A DNA stretch of 64,000 nt from Kitagawia praeruptora (lineage: Eukaryota; Streptophyta; Magnoliopsida; Apiales; Apiaceae): NCBI GenBank assembly GCA_037693485.1, contig CM075354.1, positions 95,477,001 through 95,541,000 of the forward strand, given 5' to 3'. Shown one piece after another: positions 24,743 through 36,178 of the stretch. The position numbers were made by a program, and so were the translations under genes. Under the pieces are notes generated by a model, which made no database searches, was not told the origin of the DNA, and saw nothing but the letters and a program-made list of their open reading frames with translations. The first letter of the stretch is position 1. Each line of letters begins with the position of its first letter.

Positions 24743-24935
24743 TTCCGTCCTCGGAATCAACGCAGGTAACAACTAAGGTTAATTGTCCCGTACTCTACTA
24801 GTCAATATATTCGCCTTACCTTTACCCGTACTATGCTTTCTACTTCCAGTTATACATTCTCATATTATAACGCTATTCCATCTCCGATACCCCTCTTATT
24901 CCTTAACATGCCTCTTTTTTTACACTAACTCATCA
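24743..24935 (-). other. E1 short internal spacer
   Basis: About 190 bp between the gag stop and the polypurine tract. I see no gene. All of pol would normally lie here, so it spans the deletion that made E1 non-autonomous. Confidence 0.75.
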
Positions 24936-26180
24936 TTAATCTATGCATTCCCAAAATTTAAGAAACTGTGTACCTGGCGCCTCGTTCATCTCCTTTAAGC
25001 CATCGGCCAATGTCATATTAAAAACTCTAGCGGTTTGTCGGTTGCTATTAACTCCACTGCTTTGTCGCGATGTCGCGGGTCCCGCTGTCGACACTCTACA
25101 ATCTCTAGAGATGTGGCCCTCCTTTCCACATTTGAAGCAAACCACTCCCCTCCTGGGACAATTCATCTTCTAATGCCCCTCCTGACCACAATTATAACAC
25201 TTAACTTGGTTGCAAACTCCCAGATGCTTCTTTCCACACACCTCACAGTCCGGCAGCGGTGGTCTTGACTGCCTAAACTGGCTCCCATTTCCTTGTTGTC
25301 CCACTTGTACACTTGCCATACTTTCTGCTGGGTTAAACCCCCCGGACCTCCTAGCCTTAAATCCAGACCTCCTACCATATTGGTTCTGAAATGCTCCACT
25401 GGCCTGACTTCCTCCCCAACTCTCCGCTTTTCTCTTCTTCCCTTCATTCTCCTTGGGATCAAAATTACTCCCTGCTTCTACCACTTCTGCCTTGTTCGCC
25501 ACCTTAACATACTCAGTAAGCTCAAAAACAGCTACTCTAGTTTGTATCCACGGTTTCAACCCATGCTGAAACCTCCTCGCCTTCTTCTTGTCGGTATCCA
25601 CGAAATGTGGTACAAACCTAGCTAGCTCCGTAAACTCCTTCTCATACTCAGCTACTGTCTTATTATTCTGTTTCAGCTCCAAAAACTTTATCTCCATCCT
25701 GCCCTCCATATGCTCAGGAAAGTACTTCTCCAAAAACAACTCAGTGAATCTCGCCCAGGTTACTACCCCTTCAGGTTCCATTGCTTCCTTAGACTCCCAC
25801 CAATAATTTGCCTCCTCTTTCAGCAAATAGGTGGCAAAGATCGTCTTCTGCGCATCTTCCACTCCTATAATCTTAAAGGATTTCTCCATCTCTTTCAGCC
25901 ATGACCTCGCCTCTACTGGTTCACCGAACCCCTTAAACTCAGGTGGTTGGATTGACTTAAAATCCTTGAAAGCTGCTGCAGTCTGGTTCCCTACATTAGG
26001 TCTAGGATCCTGGTGGCCACGTTCTAGGGTTTGCCTCAACAAATCCAAAAGTTGGTTCATTCCTTGCTGGTTCTGGTTGTTATTCTGGTTATCTCCTTGG
26101 TTGTTATCTCCTCCTGCATTTCCTCCACCTCCAATAGATTCTTCATCAGGGTTAGCCCTCGCGTTCCTTCTAGGCGGCAT
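24936..26180 (-). pseudogene. E1 gag (gypsy type) with one in-frame stop
   Basis: ATG at 26180; an Arg-rich then Asn/Gln-rich N-terminus (residues 1-60) precedes a retrotransposon gag domain (~80-210: SWLKEMEKSFKIIG, FLEKYFPEH, FTELARFVP). Two CCHC knuckles close the protein: CYNCGQEGH..NC near 330 and CFKCGKEGHISRDC near 350. A TAG at 25170-25172 sits inside the first knuckle, directly after its His. The same frame continues to a stop at 24936, so without it the product would be ~414 aa. The frame ends just where gypsy protease should begin. The stop may be a late mutation; the rest of gag looks well preserved. Confidence 0.87.
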
Positions 26181-26509
26181 TCTCCTATAATAAAAGAAAA
26201 CTTAATAAATTAGTCGGTTCAATGAAACTGCATACTCATGAAACACTTATTTACGAAGCAAACAGTATATACACATGCACATAAATATATATAAATGCAT
26301 TTGCAACTACACATATATATATCTACGGATCCATATAACTTTTAACTCCTTCAATAATCATGGATACACATTTTTCTCGTCCCAACTGATTCTACTACTG
26401 GTCTGGGCCATCATGCCTCTACCCTAACTACCCCTTAAGGTTCTACTACCTAACTTCCATCTCGGTCTCTCGGTTTCTAAAACTCTTGTTCTAAGGTTTA
26501 TAACCTATC
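26181..26509 (-). other. E1 leader
   Basis: About 330 bp between primer site and gag ATG. No gene or repeat seen. Confidence 0.7.
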
Positions 26510-26521
26510 GCTTTGATACCA
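26510..26521 (-). other. E1 primer binding site
   Basis: Minus-strand TGGTATCAAAGC, four bases from the LTR end. It matches the tRNA-Met site with one change (A for G at position 9). Confidence 0.85.
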
Positions 26522-26525
26522 TTAC

Positions 26526-29500
26526 TGTAACACCCCCAAATTCCCTACCGGAATCCAGGTTGTCACACCTCTTGCGGAATATACAATCACCTGCTCATAA
26601 TATAATCTACAACAATATTCTTAATAGACTCCACAATTACTCCATGGGTTATAGTCTTAGAACAAGCATTCCATAAATCAAAGGTTAATACAACACGAGT
26701 TCATCTACTAGAATTTCTGAATGTTATTACAATTCCAAAATACTAGATAACAAAATACTAAACCACTACTCTTCAGCTTCCACCTTACTTAGATACTACA
26801 AGGCCACCGCGCTGAATCAGTAGTCCGTCGCTTTCCCCTTGCCTCGATTGGCCATACTTGAGTTAGCCCTGGATGCCGCTGCTTAACAATATATAAAATA
26901 ACAAGAATGAGCCAAAGAATGCCCAGCAAGGTTATAACTATCCCCTATTCCCAACAATTCACACAAAATATTACTAAACCGCTCTACAAGAACTTCTCCC
27001 CTCATACGGATATATATTTATTTTGAAAAGAGATTTATCTCGGAATTTTAATACCCAAATGATGGAATAAATACATCTCAATAACTTCTCCATATTACTC
27101 AACGGTAACATGATAACTCCTCAATATAATAATATAATATAATAACTTCTCAGATCGATACCCCAGTTAATCCGAACCACAAAGGCATCGGTTAATAGCT
27201 AGAGAATCAATGATTGGACTTTTCCTCGAACGCTGCATCAAGTAATGGATGATCAATCCATTGTCACATCTCAATTTTTTTCTATCGATAGAAAGGACAG
27301 TCGACGTCTCGAACCATCCAATAATATTCCTCATAAGGATGAGTCGACAGACTCGGACCCTCACCCTTAGTTGGGCCGGTGCGTTACTCCGGTCACTTTC
27401 ATCAATTTATGTGCCGAGCTGGCCCTGTCCCGGTCTCGTACGCACTTTCATCGATTTGTGTGCTGAGCCGGCCCTGTCCCGGTCTCTTACGCACTTTCAG
27501 TCCAGGATATTAGGTGTCGGAATCTTCGATCACCTTTAACAACAAATAGCTTAGGCATCACGGTGAAATAACACGTGCACCTTTATTTATTTTGAAACGA
27601 ATTAATACTCCAATATCGTTCAGAAACAATGAACGATATACACCTCCAATAATTTGGTTCTCCTTCCGAATGAGTGGAGGAAAATATTTATGAAAGATTG
27701 TTCTGACCATGAATCCAGAATGAAGGACCCATGTCAGTATATATAGATATATACATAACTCCACCCTTAAATAACAGTAAATATATAGTATGAAGATATT
27801 ATTAATACGCCTTTATTATCTCCTCTTCGAGTACGAATGAAGCAACTCGATAAATGTCCCACAATATGGACCATCTCATGAAATAAAATAGAACATCTAG
27901 CATAATAATATTATTCAAGTAACAGCTCAACAAAAATATATATATAGAAATTGCAAGAAGAAAACATCTCTAAAAGTAATCACCTCGATAGAATAATTTT
28001 GTAAATCAACTTTGATATTTCTCCGGACAAAGTTGTTTTAAGAAAACATTTTTGAAAATAATATTCTTCTAATTAAATAAATCTAATTAGACGAATAAGG
28101 TTCATTTAATCAGTAAATGCTACCCAAGTATCTACTTGATTAATAAACGCTGGATTATTGGTGATGTTTCCTTTAGGTTCATTATTGCGAAATTCTTTAA
28201 AATCTTTGTCCGGGTTTTTGAAGAAAATCCAACTCCTCACTACTTCGTATTCACTATTTACTTCTCATGTTACATCATTTAAAGGGAAACGTAAGTTACT
28301 CCTAACCATACTTCCCTTATCTCCTCAATATAATAATTCACATATAACTACCATTACGAACATTTTATAACGCAAAATATCTCTACTCTGAATGATAGAG
28401 TAAGAGTTAGTATACTTGCCTGGTACTCCTGATGCAGTAACGGCTGGTAGCGGGGTCCGACAATCTAAATAAAGTCAAGAAAACATGCTATTAATCCCCT
28501 ATACAATCCAATAATAGTCCAACACTTAGACACTTAAGTCAATCAAAACAAAGCACTTAGGGGTCCCTCTAGACTCGTCTAAGTCCATGTTATACTTAAC
28601 CATTTTTAACCTCGTTCTTTACACCAATATGTTGCCTTGATAATTCTTAACAAGTTTCATGTTTTAGTCGACTCGAAATTCCTCTTTTAACTCAGCCAAA
28701 GCGGATGGTCAAAGTAGCACCTCTAGAGTTGACTTTCCTGAGATTCACTATTCCGTGACTCGCACTCCAACACTTTTAATAAATCACCGGGAATGAATTT
28801 AAATACGAAACCACCTCTAAAATCACCTTTGGTATTTGTAATATTTATCATAAAAGTTTCGATTCAAATCTACGGGTCTAGGCAGGGGAATTGTATTTTT
28901 GAAGTTCAGTCAACTACGGGTTTTACTATTTGCACCTCTTTCACTAAAATGTTCATAACTCGATAATCGTTAACCCAAATGACGCACCGTTTTCGCGTAC
29001 ACGATCTAGGGAATGTCTAGAAGGTAACTAACTCAAAACTTGACTCTGGTCAGAAGGCTCATTTTTCGGAATTTGCAAAACAGGGCAGTGGCTATGCAGT
29101 GAGTCTTATGGTCTTTCTAAGGGGTTTTCCACTTGCACAATCTCGGCTTACGCTCTTTTTATAAAATCGAAAAATAACTCTTTTGACATACGGTATTCTC
29201 TCATATCTTCATTATGACCTCTAGTATTTATCCTGAAAATATTGTGTTCTAATTCCATTTTTAAGGGTCTCAATTCCAGTCACCAACTCAACACTTACGC
29301 CTACGAACAACCTTTACAATTTTGGTCGTATCCCCTAAAACGTAAGTCAGAATATTACGATTTTCGCGTCAAAATGATCTAAGACTCAAGATCTTTAAGG
29401 ATATGTACATTGCTCATCAAGGTCAGAAACTTATACTTACTGTCCTACATGGTTTCTAGTGGTTAAGGAAATTCGCCATTACGACGGCTATAAATCGGAC

Positions 29501-31143
29501 TTCCCAAAAATCATAACAATCCAACCAAGCCACACCGGGCACCTATACTACTCATCATCATATAATATATCTCAAAGAGTCCAAGAACACTGATTTAACA
29601 TCACAATCATCATATAACTTAGATCCATTAAAACCACTAACTAATCATGCTTATAACACTACTATAACCATAACCAAGCTATATCTACCAAGAACATGCT
29701 TAAATCTTGAAACAAGAACTAGGGTTTCAAGTTGTTATACCTTCTTGAGAGTATGAACTAGCCTTACAAAGCTTGGTATAGTCCTTGGGAGTGCTTAAGC
29801 TTGCTAAATCAACCAAAGAAATCAAAGAAATCAAGATTAGTTTATGAAGGTTACTATTCACCCTCCACTTTGAGGATTTATTTGAAAATGGAAACAAAGG
29901 AGTTTGAAGCTAAGACTCTTAGGAGATCATTTATATGAAATATAGGACTTACCATAAAAGTTTCAAGATCAAATGATGGTTGGAAGTTGGATTTTGAAAT
30001 CTCAAAACTTCAAAAATTCGAAGTGGGTTCTTCAAGGGGAAAAACAGAGCGATTTTCTCGAATTTATTTGACCACTCAAACGATCTTTAAAAATTATGAA
30101 ATTAAATCCACAACTTCATCTTGATGTGCAGAAGCTTCGTGAATTTTTTCATAATTTTTAAATGAGTAGAACTGGGTGAAAAAAATCGGAAAGATCCCTG
30201 CCCTGAAAAATCTGCTCTGCTGGAAAATGGGGAAGGAAAGAGAGAAAAGTGTTTGGCTTGCTTGGTTGATATTTTTGGTGTTAGAAATGAATTATTAGGC
30301 TTGTAAGTAATGTATATCAGCTGGTCTCTCTTGTCCCCTTGACCATTTCAACACCACTATTCACCTTTTTGACAAAACTTGCACCATTCCCTAATTCATG
30401 CAACTTGGTTTAGTAAATTGGTTCGGTTTGTAACTAGCACTTGTATCCTTGGTTACTTAGTATGTCATGCACTTGTATATGCATGCATCTTGCTTTCCTG
30501 CTTGCTCTTTTGTCCGTTTATTGCTCAATTCGATGATCGTTCGAAGGAATATCTCAAGGATTTCTTCCTAGGGTTTTTACCGGAAATCTTCTTGGTATTT
30601 ATATTACCATTTCCTATTCTCCTTTATAATCCTTGAATCTAAATTCCTTAAATCTTATATTATATCTCTTAATCTCTTAATCCAATATTAAATCCAACAT
30701 TCCTTGTTTATTCTCTCTTTATCTCTGGAAACGTCCTCCCGATTTTCTCAAGTATTCTCTATTCCTCAGCTCTAGGGTTTCATCCTCAATCCCATTCTCC
30801 TCTCATAATATATATCCCTCCTTGGACTTCTCATATCCAATATCCTCAATTAATAATCCAATTATTATATCCCTGACTCCTCTGTCAAAATTGGAATAAA
30901 ATAAAGTTTGGATTCTCTGAATTCCGATCGTCTTTACATACACTTATTTACTCTATGGGTCACTAGTACGACTTCGGAATATCCATTCTACGTCTCGTAC
31001 ATAGGTGACATGAAAACTTTTCCTAATCCTCAAAATTACTATTCATCCACCAAATTACTATTCACGTATGACAACACTATTCACGTACATACTTATTCTT
31101 AATAATAAAAGTTTTAATTCTACCGAAAATTTGGGTTCTTACA
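26526..31143 (-). repeat. E1 5' LTR, 4618 bp
   Basis: Begins on the minus strand TGTAAGAACCC (31143) and ends GGGTGTTACA (26526). It is uninterrupted and serves as the empty-site reference for the E2 insertion. Near 26905-26935 it has the minus-strand motif TTGCTGGGCATT..GGCTCA, also found near the ends of E5 and E9 LTRs. ORFs of 64-96 codons here are duplicated in the other LTR and show no known domain. Confidence 0.93.
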
Positions 31144-31457
31144 TGGGCCCTGCAAGTGGGTCCCAAACAGTGGACCCGTTAGTGGGGCCCCCTTTTTTTG
31201 CAAAATGCTTAACCGAAAGGTAACATAATATCATATTACTAAAAACTGATAATATTGTTGCCATAGCTAGTCTAAGCCAACAGAAAAGCTTATGTTGCCA
31301 TAGAGAATTAGAATGTTGCCTTTGACCCCAAAGGCAATGGCAAAAATAGCAACACTAGCAAAATGTTGCCTTTGGGGTTTTTTGGGCCTAAGGCAACATA
31401 TTTCGGGTCTACGGCAACATTTTTTCTGTGTTGCCGTAGGCCTTTTATGGTGTAGTG
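31144..31457. mobile_element. E4: end fragment of a CACTA transposon
   Basis: The right edge reads ...GGTGTAGTG, the complement of a CACTACACC terminus, followed by GCA, a candidate 3-bp duplication. The preceding ~200 bp carry repeated GTTGCC(T/G)T motifs in both orientations, typical subterminal repeats bound by CACTA transposases. The left side is cut by the E1 LTR. No coding part is present. The motif differs from E7, so this is a different family. Confidence 0.72.
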
Positions 31458-31825
31458 GCAGGAGCAAATCCCAAAATGAATAGAATATCAGTGGCGTATT
31501 GATAGAATTAGTTCGCTCTCTCTCATGGATGTTATGATTAATGGAATGAGAGCAATCTCTCTCTCAAGAGTGTTATGTTAATGGAATCAGTGAACTTTTT
31601 CTCAAAGATAGGATGATAATGGCAAGTTGGTCGAGACATATATGTGGAAGGAAGAGTGATGTGTCAGATAGATACCATATAGTTGAATTGAGTTTTGGAG
31701 GAGTTGTTTATGAATGGACGTTATCTCTAGTTTTGAAAAATAAGTGTTGATGATGAAAGAGTTAAGGAATCCCAGTAGTGGCCTTAGCTGATTCCGTGGA
31801 CGGAATCCTTTTAAGGAGGGTAGAC
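31458..31825 (+). mobile_element. E5: internal 3' end of a gypsy element
   Basis: About 370 bp before an LTR, with no reading frame. It ends in TTTTAAGGAGGGTAGAC (31809-31825), the polypurine tract. The context TTCCGTGGACGGAATCC just before it matches E1. The rest of the element lies left of E4/E1 or is lost. Confidence 0.78.
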
Positions 31826-34800
31826 TGTAATAACTCGAATTTTCAGAGAATGATTTTATTATTATTTTAAGATTAATAATGATTTTCTTAAATGAGGAGG
31901 AAATTTTTTTATTTTATTGTTCATTATTCCAGTTCAAGGAATTTCAAAAGTGGATTATTTAATTTTCTTCGGTTAAGTGGAACTAGGTCCTTTTTAAATT
32001 TTATTTATCGAGTAGATATCTCGAGTCAATAGTTTATTCGGGCAAAGATTTAATTTTTGGAGTGTGGAATTATTTAGTAAAGATTTTATTATAAATTACT
32101 AAATAATTTAGAGATTTTAAAATCCTTATAAAATGATTATTTTAATTATTTGAGGATTTGTGGTAATTACCCGATTAATTTATGATATCGAGAATTTGGG
32201 ATTTTACTGAAACAATAGTGTTTGTAGTATTTTTATAAAGCTCTGTAAATTGTGAATTATGAATCACAATTATTATTTTTATGAATTGTTTTTATAAATT
32301 ATTAATATTTGTAAAATGCATATCAATTCAGAAAAAATAGATTTAATTCTAATTCTTTCTCCAAAAGTCTTTAAAAATATTCTAGTATTTAATTATGCTA
32401 GAAATTTTATTTTTACAAATTAGAGTTATTGGGTTAAAATATTATTTAAGACGTGTAGCAATTAAGCGTGTTATGTTTAATTAGTAGTGGGCCCGGAATA
32501 AAGTGCAAGTAGTAGTATTTACTTGTAATTGGGCCAAGCCCAATCACACAAAACACCACACACAGCAGTTTATATAGTCGGGGAGAGAGAAAGTTAGATT
32601 GGGAAAAAAAATAGAAATTAGGGATTTAGAGAAGAAATGGAATTGGGGGTTTTGGAGATTGAATCAATTAGTGTTATATATGTATATGTGTTACATGAGT
32701 GTGTGTATATGCGTGTGCAGCAAGGGGTTCGGAATTGTATGGTGAGGGTGGAGTTGTAGCAGGTCGCGCGCGGTTGGGGGTGTTGATGGCAGTTCTCCGG
32801 CAGCAGGCGCTAGGAAGGAGAATGGAGAGGTCGTGCGTGGCTGTTGTGGGTGTGTTTTGTAGAGAGAGAGAGAGAGAGATGGCAGGAGAGAGGGAGAGAG
32901 ATGGCAGGAGTGTGTCTACTCGAGGTACGAGGTTGTACTGACACGTAATCGTAACAATTACAGTACCATTAGGGCGTGATCAAGTGGAGCAACGTGTATC
33001 AAAAAGGAAGGATCGAGGAGTCGTATGAAGAAAGGTAAATTACCTCTATGGAATTGCTTGGATGAAGTGCCAAGGATTTATTCGCGCTGTTCTGTTTGGT
33101 GCTAAGGACCAGAGGCAAGTTTATCTATACATACTCTATCGTTCAGAGTATATTTATTTTGAAATATATGAAATGTGTGGAATAAGACTTCAGTCCATAT
33201 TTGCAAGATTTCTTCTATCTTTATCTTGATAAATTGTTTACTTTTAAGTAAAATGGTTTGACTAGAAATATATATGATATGGAGAGAGTGATATACTATA
33301 AAGAGTAAAGTGATATGGGAAGGAATGGTATCAGTTGTTATTTATGGTTATTTTAATGATATTATGGTATCAGTTGTTATCTAAAGTTATTTTATAATAT
33401 TGCAGTTATGTGTAAATTAGGGATATTTGAGTTCTAAACTGTTTCAGACGTTATTATTAAATATTTTGTTATGTAAGGTGACAAGGGCTGATATTTACAG
33501 ATTTTCTAAAAAGGGATTTACATGTAAAGTATTTTAGTTGGTGTATTTTAAAGGTATTGATATATGAATGGAACAATGGAAGGGGTTATCTTGTAATGTA
33601 TATTTTCGAAAACTCGGACAAAGTTTTTAGAAAGAATTTCGCAGTAATTAACCTAATGGCAACATCACCAATAAACTATGTTTTTTTAATTAGTAGACAC
33701 CTCTGGAAGCATCTACTGATTAAATAAACCTTATTCGTCTAATTAAATTTATTTAATTAGATGAATATTATTTTTAAAATATTTTCTTACAATCGCTTTG
33801 TTCCGGAATAATAATAAAGATATTCCAATGGTTATAAATGAGACATTTTTGGTTAAAAATGTCTGGAATGATATTGATAAATGTTATTTTAATGGTTATT
33901 TAATTCAATGAATATTAATTATAATATTCATTTAAAAGGGATTATTGAATAGTTATTCTTTAGATATTCTAAGTGTTCTAAGGGTGATTAAATATTGTTA
34001 AAAGGTTGTTTAAGGAATTTCATAGTGAAATGAATGTATGTCTTGAATTGATATACCTGTATAAATGTTTTCAAATGATTATAATACGGATATGAGAATG
34101 GAAATGTGAATGGAAATGAGAATGGAAATGGAAACGGAAAAATGGAAAATGTGGAATGGTGTTTTATAAATGGAATATTGATTTACAAAGGGGGATTGCA
34201 ACAAAAAGCGTAAGAGGCTGTGTGCGGCACAGTCCAGCACTCAATATTTTATTACGGCACGAAGATGCCAAGGGAGGATGTAGCAGGTAGCCTTCCTCCA
34301 GGGTTGATGACCAGGTAGGATCATCCCTTCTACTAGTAGTAAACAGAGAGCAGGTACGGTCAGACGACTGATCATCGTCCTACGTATCTTGCACTAGCAG
34401 ATATCCCCAAAACCTAAAAGAAAGAATTGATAATGATTTTCAGAGTTGTGTACTTAAAAAGGAAATGGTATGAAATTATGGAATTATTTTTATGGATTGA
34501 AGAGAAACTGATTTTATATTACTTTTATATACAATTGTTGTATAAAAGGAAATGGAAAGATTATATTGAGAGCTTGATTTTTTTAATGTTATATTACCTT
34601 GAGATATTATACTAAGATGATGTATTGATTATTATCTTGTTATAGAAGAGAACTGATATCATATTATCAATAAGTAAGTGATTTCATATTGAATAACCAA
34701 CAAGTTTATGTTGGTGTATTACTGCGCAAACAAGATGTGGCTATTTAATTACCTTGTAACGACATCTTTTATATTATATTGGTATATTGTTCAGTTGATA

Positions 34801-35361
34801 TTATTTTCAAACATTATACTTTCCCTATAGAATTTCGTAGTTATAAATGTTTCAAGAATGATATTAAGTATCAGTTGAATGTTGGAAACCCATGCACATG
34901 ATGGGATATTTTGTTAAACTCTAGTAATAACTTGCTGAGCAATTCTTTCGCTCATACTTGCTTGTTTTCAAATATTAACTTTTCAGTGGAAGGTAGCCGG
35001 ACGAGGTTATCTGCATGGCTTAGATGAAGCGGGCAGCGTGCCCTTATGAAGACGATATGATCTAGAAAGTTTATAGCTGGAGTAAGTTATATGTAAGTAT
35101 ATTGATGTGTAATATATATGTTACTTTGCATAAAATAGTACTAGTTGTTGGTGTACTTCTCAACGAAGTTATACTAGTAGTAAGGAGTTGATTCTTATTT
35201 CTAGCCCTATAACCTTAAAGATGCTTGGTGGTTGGGGTCTCAAATGTTATAACTCAATTATAAATGACTACTGATGGTTTAATGTGGCTAAACAGGTGGT
35301 TTGTTATTAAGGATTTCCGCGTGACGACCAAATCCCTGACCCCGGATTTGGGGCTGTCACA
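31826..35361 (+). repeat. E5 3' LTR (gypsy, Tekay-like), ~3536 bp
   Basis: Begins TGTAATAACTCG after the polypurine tract and ends GGGGCTGTCACA, where ORF3 of E6 starts abruptly. Features: palindrome ATTGGGC/GCCCAAT at 32528-32544, TATATAG at 32571-32577, a (GA)n run at 32861-32879, and TTGCTGAGCAATTC..GCTCA near 34932. The block 33634-33735 aligns with the reverse complement of 926-1047 in E1. The 80-codon ORF at 32699-32941 is low complexity and is not called a gene. Confidence 0.82.
32861..32879. repeat. (GA)n microsatellite in E5 LTR
   Basis: Nineteen bases of alternating AG, shortly downstream of the TATA-like box, so probably in the transcribed leader. Confidence 0.9.
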
Positions 35362-36178
35362 GTTGCTCAGGCTGTTGAGGTTCTTGAGGTTGATTTATAA
35401 AATTTTGTAAAGCAAGAGGAAAAACCAGAGCAGGTAATTGCTCTTTGGTAGCATCCTTATTAGTCAGATCAGAGTATATCCTCTTGTTGACCTTAAAGTG
35501 CTGAATTACATCATCCTCGGCAATTTCCATATTGGGCACACAAGCATTGAATAATAGTTGACAGAATCTAGCAAAGTAAACAGTAGTAGACTCTGACAAC
35601 CTATCACCTAAGTTCATTAAGACAAATCTACCAAAATCGAAATTACTTCCATAGAGAAGAGAATACCTAATTTGGAGACTCTCCATCGGAATCGCATCCC
35701 AGTTGGTGACCTTCTTACCAAAAGCCCTAGTTATACAGTCGAAGAAGAAACTCCACTCCTTCCTTAGCTTTGGTCTTTTGACATTGCCCAGTCTGGCAAG
35801 AGAATCTGAGTAGCCTATTTGCTGTAACATCTCTCTCAAAGCATTTTCAGAAACAACACTGTAAGAAGTGTGAGTGTCAAAATCCATGATTTCTCTTACA
35901 GTATTTGGAGTAATCATATACTGTGTCTCATCATGAGTGAAAACAATAGATGGAGTCCCATTCGCTCCTCCATCATCATAGGTAGAGTTTTGCCAGAACA
36001 TAGCAATCTGCGAGGCAGATAGTGTTGGTGGGTCGACCAGAGCTTTACTAATCTCTGAATCCCTCAAGAAATTCTGCATCAAGTGAAACGTATCTGGAAC
36101 ATTTGCAGTGTTCAGTGGCGCTGCATAATTGTTAGTAACGAACAAGAGTCCAAGAGCAGTGAAAGGTTTGGTGGCCAT
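35362..36178 (-). pseudogene. E6 ORF3, N-terminal ~270 codons, cut by E5 LTR
   Basis: ATG at 36178 matches the ORF3 start of E2 in context. The N-terminal domain aligns closely along its length (FLRDSEISKAL, LSASQIAMFW, LRKEWSFFFDCITRAFGKK, NFDFGRFVLMNLGDRL) with no stop. It ends abruptly at 35361 where the E5 LTR begins, just where E2 ORF3 turns low-complexity. Better conservation here than in E6 pol is consistent with this domain being functional. Confidence 0.85.

Larger units (their letters stand above)
1..31143 (-). mobile_element. E1: non-autonomous Ty3/gypsy element, gag only (TR-GAG type), 5' end outside window at left LTR
   Basis: The element reads on the minus strand. Its 5' LTR (26526-31143) is followed by a tRNA-Met-type primer site, a gag gene, a polypurine tract and a 3' LTR. 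The 3' LTR is present as 23185-24722 plus 1-2449; its last ~636 bp lie beyond position 1. No protease, reverse transcriptase, RNase H or integrase is present in the ~1.8 kb between the LTRs, so it must have moved with help from a related element. This matches the plant class called TR-GAG. The LTR copies differ at about 39 sites over ~4.0 kb by eye (~1%). The PPT context and LTR motifs are shared with E5 and E9, which points to a Tekay/Del-like chromovirus group (inference). It is inserted in CACTA fragment E4 and carries E2 in its left LTR. Confidence 0.88.

Noticed and set aside
32699..32941. 80-codon ORF in the E5 LTR
   Set aside because: Runs through a (GA)n repeat and GC-rich leader, with no domain and no second copy to compare.
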